Shown here one piece after another: positions 13,440 to 24,788 of a stretch of DNA of 64,000 bases. Within the stretch, counting starts at the first letter, position 1. The number at the start of each line of letters is the position of its first letter. The position numbers and the translations under genes are program-made. The stretch comes from Oxyruncus cristatus (Eukaryota; Chordata; Aves; Passeriformes; Cotingidae): assembly GCA_013399855.1 (NCBI GenBank), contig VXAY01006172.1, positions 741,780 through 805,779 of the forward strand, written 5' to 3'. The notes under the pieces are model-generated. The model was not told the origin of the DNA, did no database searches, and worked only from the letters and a program-made list of their open reading frames with translations.

Positions 13440-13586
13440 ATGGAGGTCAGCTCCACAGAAGCCAGCAGCAGCTCCCAGGGAGGCACCAGCTGGCTGGATC
13501 TTACCCTTGTCACCTGTACTGAAACGGTGACTTTCACTGAAGTGGTGGCAGAAGAGGAGTGGAGATCCTTTTACTATTCCTTTAAG
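13440..13586 (+). CDS. NPSR1: Neuropeptide S receptor, coding exon 1 (N-terminus)
   Basis: Encodes residues 1-49, the whole extracellular N-terminal tail of the receptor for neuropeptide S, a plasma-membrane class A GPCR that signals through Gq and Gs. Residues 1-22 (MEVSSTEASSSSQGG...) are Ser-rich and unlike the human start as I recall it. Residues 25-49 match human NPSR1 closely (TCTETVTFTEVV, then WRSFYYSFK). The length to the splice site, 49 residues, equals the human length. The start has a good context (G at -3, G at +4), with an in-frame stop 48 bp upstream and no ATG between. The exon ends AAG|GTATTC, phase 0. There is no asparagine in the exon, so the N-linked glycosylation site near the human N-terminus is absent. 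The donor lies in a 13-bp tandem duplication (13575-13600). Confidence 0.93.
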
Positions 13587-13600
13587 GTATTCCTTTAAGG
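13575..13600 (+). repeat. 13-bp tandem duplication across exon 1 splice donor
   Basis: The unit TATTCCTTTAAGG occurs twice head to tail, at 13575-13587 and 13588-13600, with no mismatch. The exon/intron boundary falls at the end of the first copy, and the donor GT is made from the last base of copy 1 and the first base of copy 2. The same boundary after copy 2 reads AAG|GCGTGC, which lacks GT. Confidence 0.95.
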
Positions 13601-13974
13601 CGTGCATTACTTTTCTCACATGCTTGCAGCTTTGGTACATTTTTAGCACTTGTGTGGGGAGGAAACTAGGATTACTGAACTTTTTTTGCCTAGATAACAG
13701 TGTTTTCTTCCCCTGCAAAGACAGCCGACAACAAGTGTGAGGCATTTACTGAAAAGCAAAGGAATTGGATAACATGTCTTAGCCAACTGTATCCCCTCCC
13801 AAGAGAGGACAGTACTGTTTTTTTGTAGAGGTATTGTAATTATACACGCATCTTTAATCAAAAGCTTGTATGATTTTAACATATTTTTATGTAATTTCTT
13901 ATAGGCATCGTCTTGACATAAGGGATTTCTTTTCAGTTTTCCAGCTGTAACAAACATTGGACACAAGTGAGAGG

Positions 13975-14078
13975 GGTTTTTTTGTTGGTTTTGTTTGTTT
14001 GTTTGGGTTTGGGTTTTTGTTTGGTTTGGGGTTTTGTGGGTTTTGTTGTTTTTTGGTTTGTTTGTCTGTTTGTTATCA
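13975..14078 (+). repeat. T/G-rich low-complexity tract, (TTTG)n-like
   Basis: About 100 bp composed almost only of T and G on the plus strand, built from degenerate TTTG, GGTT and GGGTTT units. Four G tracts of at least three (14005-14007, 14011-14013, 14028-14031, 14038-14040) occur on the strand that matches the NPSR1 pre-mRNA. It is a decayed simple repeat; no coding meaning should be given to it. Confidence 0.9.
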
Positions 14079-16090
14079 TGAGGGGCAGGTTCTAATTAGT
14101 TGGTTTGTTTGTTTTTAACTTGAGCAAGGGATGCAGTCTCTTAAAGGCTGTTAAGAATGCACAAGATAAGTCATTCAGTAGTGAATGCTGCTGAGTGGCA
14201 TGGGAAGCGCGTTCATTCCCAAAACCAACCATCACCCTTGCAATACGTGAATGTAGGAAAAAGATTAAAGAGGTACTGAAATCGTCTTTCCTTAAGATTT
14301 CTATGCCCATTGCCATTGCTAAATTTCATGCTGCATGCCATGTCTCCCTTTATTGTAATGGCACGTTGTACAAGTTAACTTCAAGTTATTAAAGAGCCTG
14401 ACGAGGAGTACCCTGTTGTTCCTTCTGGAGCTCAGGACCAAAGAGATCAATTTCAACTGCAAAGATACAGGCACTTATATCACTTGACAACTTGTCAGGT
14501 AAAAGGGGACATATTCAGAAGCAATGTTTATAGCTGTGAGATTGGTAGAGCTCTGACACAATGCTGGTAGAATCAGTGGAATTACTGCAGGTTACCACCC
14601 CTCTTAAAGAAAGAGGTGATCTCTGGTTCTGTTCTTACTTAATAGGGGAATCTTTCAACATGCTGCTGATATATTTTTTTTATTGTTAAGATAGTACATA
14701 TTTAGGATTTCAGGGATGAAAATTCTTTTGTTTTCCTTTTTTTCCCTTTGCCATGTTAGACTCCTAAAATGCTTTCGAAAAAAATATCAGAAGTGGCAAG
14801 CAAACTACTTTTAACAACTTTCTCTTTATCTCCTTTCTTCTTTTCATGGCTAAGGCTGTAAATCTGAGCAATGTCATAGGAGCAGTATTTTATAATGGTA
14901 AAAGTGACAATTAATTCCATGATTAGAAAGTCCCCAGGCAGAAAAATGCTTGTTAATAGCAGAGATTGAGTAAATTACAATAATTAGGAAACCATGGATA
15001 GTCATGCATGCTCACCCATTGCTAAAGGAAAATTGACTCTGTTAGCTGAGAGCCCCTCATTAGATTTGCACTCCTCTGCCGGATGCCTGGCTCCTGCATG
15101 AACTTTGCAAGGAGATTCACTGATTTCACGTCAATTATGGGCTGTTGATAGGCATGGAAATATTTTGACTCTGGAGGCAAGTGACAGCTGGTGCAGCTGT
15201 AGGAAAGGAAGGAGAAAGCACCTGCTCTGATGACTAGAGTGCAGGGAAGACAGGGCTCCCTGCCAGCGGTTTCAGTGCTCTGAAAAAGCTCACACGTGGA
15301 AGGTATTGTTGGTACCTGTTGACTCAGCTGGCTGTCCTCCACCAGCTCTGTCCATGTTGTGGCCGTGCCCTTGCCCCCTCCAGCAAGCCAAACTGCATCT
15401 CCTTCCCCTTCACAAGGGTATGGTTAAGCAGCTAAAGCAATATAAGCTTCAGTTTGGAATAGTCTGGATGAATTTGAAAAACAGAATTCTGTGTTCAAAA
15501 TGTAGCTAAAAATAGGGTTTTGCCCCTTTTATTGGGATTTTCAAACACACTGTAGCCTCTAGCTGATTGTAAAGGTAGGTTGGATGAGTGACCACTATAC
15601 AGGTTGATCTCAGAGATTGTGTGCAGGGTGCAGACAGGGCACACAAGCTATTCTTGGAAAATGCAGGTGTAATGTGTCTTATCAAAGCAGTCAGAGGAAA
15701 ACATGATCTAAGTTAATATATGGAGACCAGGGAGTGACACTCACCAAGTACCTGTGTTATTGGCTTTTTAAGAGTTTTAGCCAATAATAGCTTTGTAGGA
15801 TATCTCACATGCTGCTCAAACTATGGGAGCATGCACTGATTTCTTTTTTCCCTCCCATGCCTCAGAAGGACAACCTGTACCCAGCTAAGGTATTGTCTGT
15901 CTTACAGTGTGGTGGCAACGTGACAAAAGTAAAATTACGTGCCTTAGAGCATTTCAGTGCCAGAAAGTCTTGTTACAGGCTGACCTGTGAGTGCTTCCCT
16001 TTCAGAAGCATTGGCGTTTCTGCCTATTCCTCTGCTTACCAACTAAATCCTGCACCGTTTCAGATTAGAGAGTGTTTTGCCAGTTCAGTC

Positions 16091-16113
16091 TTTTTTTTTT
16101 TTTTTTTTTTTTT
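16091..16113. repeat. Poly-T run (23 bases)
   Basis: An uninterrupted T run. Read on the minus strand it would be an A tail, but the sequence before it on that strand has no AATAAA signal close by and no recognisable gene, so a processed pseudogene is not supported. Confidence 0.9.
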
Positions 16114-19100
16114 GGCTCAAGAATGGAGCATTTCCTTCACTTGGAGGGATGCACATTTTCTTCTGGTGGTCATTACTGTAGAAGGGCCAGCTGCTCAACA
16201 AGGCTCTGCTAATGAAGTCTGCTTCAGGGCCATGTGGGCTCCCTGGGGTGGCTCTCAGCATGCAGAGTTGCAGATTTTGGGGCAGGACTTTGTGTACCCA
16301 TGCACCACTCACCATGCAAGATGAGCTGGTGCTTCCCATGGCAAAGGCACTGCCTCATCCCCACTGACTTTCAGGTCTTGCTGCTGTGTTATGACAAATG
16401 GTCCCTGAAAACCCAGACCATCTTTCTTCCCAGGTGCCTTTCCACGAAGCACCCAGGTAGGTTACTGTCTTAAACCACAAGTTCTGTTGGCTGTTTCAGC
16501 ACCTAATTCAGAACAGATGTGCAAATTGGTATTAATTACACCTTCAACCTTCCAGGCCAAAGGAGTGTTCGTTACATCCCTTTACAATCTCCTCCACATG
16601 TGTTTAATCTGTGTGTAAAAGGGCTCTAAATGAGTGTCAACTGCCCGCTGCCAAATGCAGTAGTCTAAAAGGAACAGAGGTCATCTGAACATCTGTGGCC
16701 TTCCTCCACTTTAGGACCTTCTTAACTCTACCAGCCTGACAAGATACAAACCAGAAACCTGTCTGGAGAGAAGCTGAAATCTCAGAATAAGTTTGCCCCA
16801 GTTTTCCACAAGGTTGGAAGGCTTCTTCAAGGGCTGGAGAAAGCAGCTCCTCTTGCCAAGTACTCACCAGCCCAGAAGCTTCCCCAATGGTAGAAGAGGA
16901 TTGAGTAGAGATCATCTCTGTTTTAAGGGGTCTGCTGAGAAAGGAGATGCCCTACTTTTACATAGTAGAGTGAAGGTTGGAGTTCTCAAAAGGAGAATAT
17001 TCACAGTTGCTATTCCTTTCTTGGTGGGACTGTGTTCTCACCATCATCTCCTGCCTCTCGGCAGAGTGGGCTGACTTCCATCAAGTAGTTAATTTTCTTA
17101 TTTTGTTTTCTGCTGAGTAGAGCTGAATCCTCACCTGAGCAGCAGGACACAAAGGTTTTGTTGTTTACACCCACAGTGACTGGGAATTCCAATGCTCTCC
17201 TTTTCGAAGTGAGAATCCCAGCCACTGGTCCACATCTTGACACCCCCTTCTCTCTGAGCCCATGAGCCCTGGTCATGAGCTCAGCATCAGCACAGCAATG
17301 ACGCTGCAGTGTTAGAGCTCTCAGGAGGAACTATGTGCAAATCAAAACCACAACAAGTTATTTTAAACATATAATGTAAATTCCCAGTTTGTTTCAGGAA
17401 GGACTGTTTGATTCTCTGCCTACAAATGTCCTCTCCCTGCACTGTAGCATTCCCTGTGCCTGCATGTTTAAGCCCATGTACCTCAGATATTAAACAGGAC
17501 ATCACAGCCTAGATCAAGTAAGGACAAATCTAAGAGCTCGTGCTGCTTTTCCAATGAGTCTAATGCTCTTTACAAAGGGCCTACTATTTCCAGCAAAAAG
17601 TTGAGGAGACCAATATGTAGATAGGTTTTGCAGGACTATCAGGTACCATGGATTTGGCCCCAGATGTCCTCAGAGCCTGTTTAAGTCAGAATCTGGTGTC
17701 CTTATCGTTTCATCCAAATGCAGGAGTTTCTTTATCTCCTGGAAAACATTTGCTTATACTATTTTTCATTCTGATTTTCAAGTAAATATACAGAGCATCC
17801 CATGCTTGAATACATAATAGGAAAATAATAATGGGTGCTGTCAAATTTCTGGAGTAATCTCTGCAAATGCAATCACACATTTTATACAATAGACATATCA
17901 AATATTTCAGAGGTAACTTTGCAATCTTTCAGTGTGGGGAGAGGAGAATTAGGCTTACACAAATAAGGTGTCAGGAACCCCTGAACGCAGCCTCTGTAAT
18001 ATGCCATAGTGACTGTTGCTATTCCTGGGATGCTGAGCTGAGAACGCAATAGCTGATCTCTGTGAAACTGCTGCTGCAGTGCTGTTGGCCAGGCTGGCTT
18101 CATCTAGCAGCTGAAATGCAACACAGAAGTGATCTGGCTGTATGACATCCCGACTGGGAGCTGCGCAGTTTTGTACTAGCAACCCTCACAGCATTGACTC
18201 TACGGTCCACACAGCCATATGATTTGCATCTGTCTGCCTCTCCTGTACAAATATGCCTGGAAAGTAATATATTTTACATTTTTTTGAGATGTTTTACTTG
18301 TACAGGTTAGGCATACTTAATAATTTTACTCCTTTTTGTGATTAGGAAAAACAGCATTTCACAGTTTTAAATATGGCTGTCAAAGTCATACAATTATGGA
18401 TGGACCATTCAGTGACCTAATATTATCTCTTCACATTGAAAGTTTCTAGGAAGAAAATAGATAGGTACACCAGTAAAAGTATATCTTTCCTGACGACATT
18501 TAAATCTGGAATTTCTGTTTATCTAATTCTGTGGAAGTTTCCTAGAGTGTAATGGGTAAAAAAATCCTACTTTGACTGGACAGTAGTCCCCATTTATTAT
18601 TCATCTTATACCAAAACACAGCAGAATGGCAAATATTACTATCTGCTTGTAGAATTGAATTATTAACATTTGTTACTGACTGTCACAGCCACATCCATGG
18701 AAAAATCTGGGGCAGGGTGGAGGCTTGTTCGGCTGTTATTTGAGTTTGGAAAGTTCACAGCAATTAGCATGTATTAAATGTTGGGATCTGAAAGGACCCT
18801 GTCTCATCTGTGACAGTAAAGTCAGAGCTAAGAAATAAGTTTTTTTAAAAAATGGAGGTTCACAAAACAAATAGATACATCTTTGCTAGATTTCAAAAAG
18901 AAGATGAAGTAATCTTAACATAATTACCCATTTCCATGAAAAAGTGTCCTGATTTAGTGAATAGACTTTCTCAGCTTGTGCATTTCCATAACTCTAAAAG
19001 GAGGAAAATATTACAGATCTTTCCTCTGTAGAACACATTAACATTCACAGACTACGAGTGCAATACCATATAGACACAAGCTCATTCAAAACTGCTTCTC

Positions 19101-20649
19101 AAGTTCAACAGAATAGAAAAAAATCAGCTTGGGTTCCTTCCAGTTGTGCCCAGCCGTAAAAACCCCTTGGGAAGTGACTGTTGCCAGCACCTCTGATGTG
19201 TTGTCAAGGCTTTGTTTGGCAATGCATCCCAGGATTGCCAGAATGTCCCATAACCTTGTGCTGGAAGGACAACACAGTCAGTCAGTTAGAAAGCAGCTCA
19301 GTAAAGCAGCTTCTGTGCAGGAGATATGAGAACTATCGGGCATGGCTGGTGACACTGAAATGGGAAAGCAGGAGTCCCAGAGTCAAACCTGCGGCTGAAC
19401 TTGTTTTTATGCTTGGAGAATCAGGCTCCATTCCAGGCCACACTAATTAAAAAAAAATAATCAGCTCCTAGAAGCCTTGTTGCCTCCCAAATGTGTTCCT
19501 CTGAAAACCAATTGCAGTAGAAGTAGTTTCAAAGACGAAATACAAAACCTAGCTTTGAACTTTCCCTTTTCCCAGTCTTTCTTATCTTCACATGAGTTTT
19601 CTCAGAGCTTTTAAGTGTCAATCAAATTGCTTTCCTAAAATTTTCAGGAACATTTTGTGTGAACTCTGTGTAGAAATGTCTTCTCAGTTTTGCCTTGCTA
19701 GCTGGAGAACATCCTTTTGAAACATGTTTGTATCACAGGGTTGGACAGTACAACTTCTGCTGCGTGTAACAATGAGGGCATAAGATTTCAGTGTCCTTCC
19801 CAGTTGTTTGAGCATGATTCTTGCTTACTGAGACAAGGCCTCTTAGCAAATGAATCAAAAATTATTCAGCTGTTTTTTCAGCTTTCCTTGAGCAATAGAG
19901 GATGGCTTAGATTAATCATCCGAATCTTTACATTTAGGTGACTAGTGCTTCCTGCATGAAGCTGGCTTCTAACCCAAGTATTCCATTTGCTGTGCCGCCT
20001 TTTGCAAGATATTTGGTGCTCCTCACTTTTTTCCTTCTTGACAGTCAGAATTGCTGTCTACAACTAAAGTATACATAAGGCACCTACAGCTTATCTGCAA
20101 GCATATTGCTGTTAGGTTGCGTGTTTTTTTCACAACATAACTTGTGTAGAAAGTTTCAACACAAGAAGAAATAGGGATGTTTCCATTTGGCAGTTTAATC
20201 AAGTTTGTTCTTTTTTTATGTATTAAAGAACCTTTATTTTGTAGGTAGTAAGAATAACAATAGTTAAAACAGTAGACCCCTTCAGTGGCATCACACTTCA
20301 CTTCTGAGAGCCCACTCTTTAAGCTTGTTGACACCTGGCAGAAATTCTTCATCTCAGGCCTCCAAATAAGCCTAAGAATAATACCATCTTAGCCTTTAAA
20401 GTTCTTTTCCTAAGACCTCTATGTTTGTACCATTTCCATGCCAGCAGCCTTTAGACTCCTACTTTTTACTCGCAGAGTGAACTTTAATTCACATTCAGGC
20501 AAAGCTGAGTTATTCATGTTTCTGTGATACAACAAATAACATACGACTTGTGCAACATACTCATCTGATTACGTCTGTGTAAGTACCTTCGAGTTTTAAG
20601 AACACTCCTTAAGAAAATAGGTCGGATGCATACTTATGTGTGCACATAA

Positions 20650-20995
20650 TAATTCAGGTAGGGAAAGACTTCCAGAGGTCACCTGTGCCAACCACCCAAA
20701 AGCAAATTCAAAGTATGCTGGATTTCTCAGGGCAGTGCCCATTCAAGCTTTGGATATCTCCAGGGGTGGAGAGCCTGCAGCCTTTCTGGGCTCCCTCCCA
20801 GGGTGTGACCACCCTCACGATGAATATTTTTTCCCAATGTCTAATCTAGATGTCTCATGTTACAACTTTTACTTCTGGCTTTCTGACCCTTCTCTGTGCA
20901 TGTCTGAGAAAAACCTTTCTCTGTCTTCTCTGCACCCTCCTGTTAGAAACTGTGGGCTGCAGTTAGACCCCAGAAGGCTCCTCTAGGGTTTCTGC
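20650..20995 (-). mobile_element. CR1 LINE fragment, 3' portion
   Basis: On the plus strand this reads as the reverse complement of an old CR1. The recognisable phrases, in order, are AGGTAGGGAAAGACTTCCAG and AGGTCACCTGTGCCAACCAC, then CTCCAGGGGTGGAGAGCC, then CCACCCTCACGATGAATATT and TCTAATCTAGATGTC, and finally CAGAAGGCTCCTCTAGGGTT. They correspond to the 3' UTR and the end of the reverse-transcriptase frame. The reading frame is broken. It is clearly diverged from the 34-kb copy and belongs to a different, older subfamily, judged only by the number of mismatches. Confidence 0.82.
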
Positions 20996-21268
20996 TGAGG
21001 AGAAATCTGGCAGTATGGGACAGAGATGCTTTTAATTTATTTTTGCTTTGTTTATTTATTTAAAATATCTTTATGAATTATATCAGAGGTTGTGCCAGTA
21101 CCTTTAAAACTCCCTAATTAAATTGTCTTGATGAGTGTATTTCTTTGATTCCTTTCAGTGTTGCAGCCCAAAGTGCAATTTGCCTTAGAGGTAAGCTGAC
21201 TATAAATTCCTGACTGAAATCAGTCAAGTGGTATGGCACCTGTCTGCCGCTGGAAAACTAATCTTCCT

Positions 21269-21475
21269 GGTTTGTTTGTTTGTTTGGAGTTTTTTATTGG
21301 CTTTGGGGTTTTTGTTTGTTTGTTTGTTTGTTTGTTTTTTCTGGTTCATTTGGGTTTGGGGGTTTGTGTGTGTGTGCTTTTATTTTTATTTTTTTTTTCT
21401 GTTTGGTTTGCTTTGTTTGCTTTGGTCTTGTTGTTGGATTTTGTTTGGGTTTTTAAAGGGTTTTTATTTTTCATC
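21269..21475 (+). repeat. T/G-rich low-complexity tract with (GTTT)n and (TG)n
   Basis: About 200 bp dominated by GTTT units, including an uninterrupted (GTTT) array near 21311-21335, then TTTGGGTTTGGGGG and a (TG)5-6 patch near 21364. Overlapping open frames of 83-86 codons rich in Phe, Leu, Val and Cys result from this composition and are not genes. Confidence 0.92.
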
Positions 21476-24400
21476 CTAAATGGGGGATGTTGAAACAGCA
21501 AATCTGTCCTGAACATTTTCAGTTTTGAACGTTCAAGAATCCAGATCTTCTACAACAGGATCAAAAGAATATGAATCTAGACTACTCCATTTTCTTAAAT
21601 GGTCTGCAACTAAAGAGTGAGAAAAGATTTTTCTTTCCCTTTTTTTTGTCCCCTCCTTCCAGAAAGTGCAATGCAATGTACCAATAGCAAAGCTGACCGA
21701 GAGCATGACAGTTACTCAATTTAACAAGGGAATTTTATATATTCTTCTTATCTGTTAAGAACATTCTGACAAAATTCTTTGGCTTGCTCCATGATTACAG
21801 CTCTCTTACAATCTCAATTTCTGCAATAAGCTATGCTAAAACCATAATTCTTAAAATGTACCAAAGTCAAGCAGTAAGAACAATTGCATATCCCCAGAGT
21901 TTAATCAACTGGCAAGAAGTAGCTCTTCAGAGACATAAGGCCACTACTGACCTGTGATATGAGGAATCAGTGCCTCTTCTTCACCCAAGTGACCAAGGAC
22001 AGAGTGTAGGAAGATATAATGTCAGCAAGGCCGTGAATTCACCATAGGCTGTCTGTCCTCACATTAAGAAGCCAGCCAGTCACTCCAGAAATGGAGTACC
22101 TCTCTCTCTCTTTTTCCATTTGTTCATTTCTCACCTAGAAACTCATTTTTCCCAGGCTGTTTCCCAACCAGCCTCAGCAGCTAGAACTAAACTGTTTTAT
22201 GTTGAGTCCCCATTCAAGTACAAACATGTTTTGTCCACTGATAGTTGAACATCTTCTCCTATAAGGCAACTCCTCTGCTATCAGGCAAAGGCTCTACACC
22301 TCAAGACATGAGCAACAGCACCGACATTGGGATGGGCTATTAGGAACCCTGTTCCACAGTCACAGCTGGTGCCCCTCAACAGAAGGGACACAAATCCTGA
22401 AAGATGACAAAGCAAGGAAGTTGGTTGGGGAGAACTGGAAGGAGGGATGGCATCATGGCATCAAAATGTCACCCAATATCTCCAAAAGGATTTAGCTATG
22501 GTCTTGATTAAAGCTGCTCACAGGGGTGAACTTTGTCTCAAATATAAAGCAGAATACTCCTCTTGCTAGACTTATCACAGCCTATGGATTCAGAAATATT
22601 ATTAGAGAAACAAAATGACAAGCCTCTTCTATAGCCAAAGGAAAATGCACACAACCTTCAGAAGGTGTTCTGGCTTACATTTCACCCATGAAGAGACTTT
22701 TTTCATTGACTAAAGCTGGTTTTAATCTCAAAACAAATTGGCAGTACATAAATATGTGCTCCAGATGTCAAGCACTTCCGTGCTCCAAACACAGCAGTCT
22801 TGTGGAACAGCAGCATGTGTAATGGCTCTAGTCAAGCCAAGGATATCCTCTTAGCTTTGATTTGTTCTGTGACCCTAATAAAGTCACCAGTATCTTAGCT
22901 TTTCTGACCTAAATAACTGGTGTATGACACTAGTCTCTCTCATGGCATTCTCATATATTGTAGTTATCAACACCCATTGCAAAAGGAGCCCTTGTTAAAA
23001 GCTTCTACACAGATTGGGAGATATGAGTATCTTTCTTTTTATCAGAATGCCTGCACATGTTGTTAAAGAATGCTCTTTTGCAAATTACCTTGCTGAGAAT
23101 TGTTACTAAGGGAGGATTTCTGTTTGATGAATGAACAAGACATGAAATGAAACACTTCTATGTCTAAGCAACCTGAAGGTGATGAATAAAACAAAATTAG
23201 AGAAAATGCATCTAGAGTGAAATTCAAGGATCCATCATCTATCTCTCTAATCTAATAACTATTTTTAGGACTTTCACAGATGGAGGTTTTACTGACTCAA
23301 TCAATCTCTATGTGTATGATACATTTTAAGTCAATTTTTTAAAACTTTCATCCTGAATTCTGTGCTATAGTTTGATTCACTGTTTTTTGTTCAGTCTGCA
23401 GTGGATCTAAAGAAGAGATTAGTCCTTTTTTATATCCGTCTTTTTGTGTCTTCAGGGGTATGTTCATCTTTTCCTGCAGTCTGATTCTTGCTGGATTTAG
23501 CAACTTGATTCATTCAGACCTTTTTCCTGGCTGTATCCTCTAGACTGCTGTCAACTCATTTCTCTGTGTCTCTCTTGAAGCACTGTGCCTAGGAGTGGGC
23601 ATAGTGCAGTGGAAGGGTTTGGAGCAGAGGCACACAAGACTAGTGTCGATCCCATGACAGTGGCTGTCGCTCCCATGGTAGGATGATGTTACTAAGTCAT
23701 GTTCCATTTCTGGGGCACTTTACACACGTGCTGTGTGCGAGGGAGGATGTTTTGAAGATTGGCCCAACCCACTGTGATTACGCACACTGCACTGTAGAGT
23801 CCTACACTTCTTTGTTGAACTGCATCTTGCTTTTTTCCCCAGTTCCTGTTTCCAACTCATGAAGGTAATTTTGAATTCTAATCCTAGCCTCCACGAAGGC
23901 CTTTGTCACGGTGGTCATCCCATTAATAACCACAGGATTTTTCATTCTGCAAGTTAACACAGACTGAGAGAGGCTGTGGTGATTTAAGTTGCCTATTGTT
24001 ATGGCTCCTTTATCCTCAAGAACAAGATATTTTTCCCTTTTGCCTGAATGGAAGCTCCAACAAATAAATTAATAGACACTTTGGCTTTATTTTGTTGCTT
24101 ATGGCCTTTCAGACTTATACTATATTCAGTGTTTGCATCTTCTAACTTATCTTTGCAGTCTGGTTTAATTGTCTGTTTCTGCAGCCTAAAATTGCTTAAC
24201 TGTTAATCATTGCTTTTTAACTTGGCAGGAGGGGATTTAAGCTGGGATATGTGCTGCTCCCCTATGGTGAGGAAACACCCTTCTAAAACAGTCTCTGTTC
24301 CTCCATAGCTATTTCTTCTGTGAGAATCGTAAGAATGTTTGAGTGCCAGATCCTTGTTCTGTTCCTATCCATCAGTACAATATAGAAATAGAGTATTACT

Positions 24401-24700
24401 TTTAAGAAAATGGTCTCCTGATTTTATATCAGATAAAATGGGAACAAGTCCTGTCTTTTAGTTTCCTTCATGTAGGAAATATCTTTTCTGAAATGGAAAA
24501 GACAAACCAAACTCTGAGGAGAAGTCACTGATTTCAAGGGCAAAAAATGAAATTATGTGAAATCTTACCTTTCATGATTTTATTATTTTTCAAAAAGACA
24601 TTTCCTTCCAATTCCTGTACCAAGCAAAGCATTCCCATAAAAATAGTTCCAGCATGTTTGTGCCACACATTTTGAAGGGAATTTGATTCCAAGAAATTCA

Positions 24701-24788
24701 AGAGATTTGCAGATACCCCAAAAAGGTGGAATATTTTTTTTATTTTATTTTTTTNAGAGATTTGTAGATACCCCAAAAAGGTGGAATT
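24701..24788. repeat. Near-duplicate 32-bp blocks flanking a single N
   Basis: The block AGAGATTTGCAGATACCCCA plus AAAAGGTGGAAT (24701-24733) recurs at 24756-24788 with one C-to-T difference. Between them lie a T-rich run and one undetermined base at 24755. A single N between two copies of the same sequence beside a homopolymer is typical of two overlapping contig ends joined without merging, so the duplication is probably artificial. Confidence 0.85.

Noticed and set aside
15809..16324. 171-codon open frame on the plus strand
   Set aside because: It runs through a T23 homopolymer, giving a run of Phe, and has no family similarity.
16085..16339. Possible processed pseudogene with an A tail on the minus strand
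   Set aside because: The A run lacks a nearby AATAAA signal, and the sequence before it encodes nothing recognisable.
21228..21493. Two overlapping 83-86-codon hydrophobic frames that look like membrane peptides
   Set aside because: Their Phe, Leu, Val and Cys content comes from the GTTT/TG low-complexity tract.
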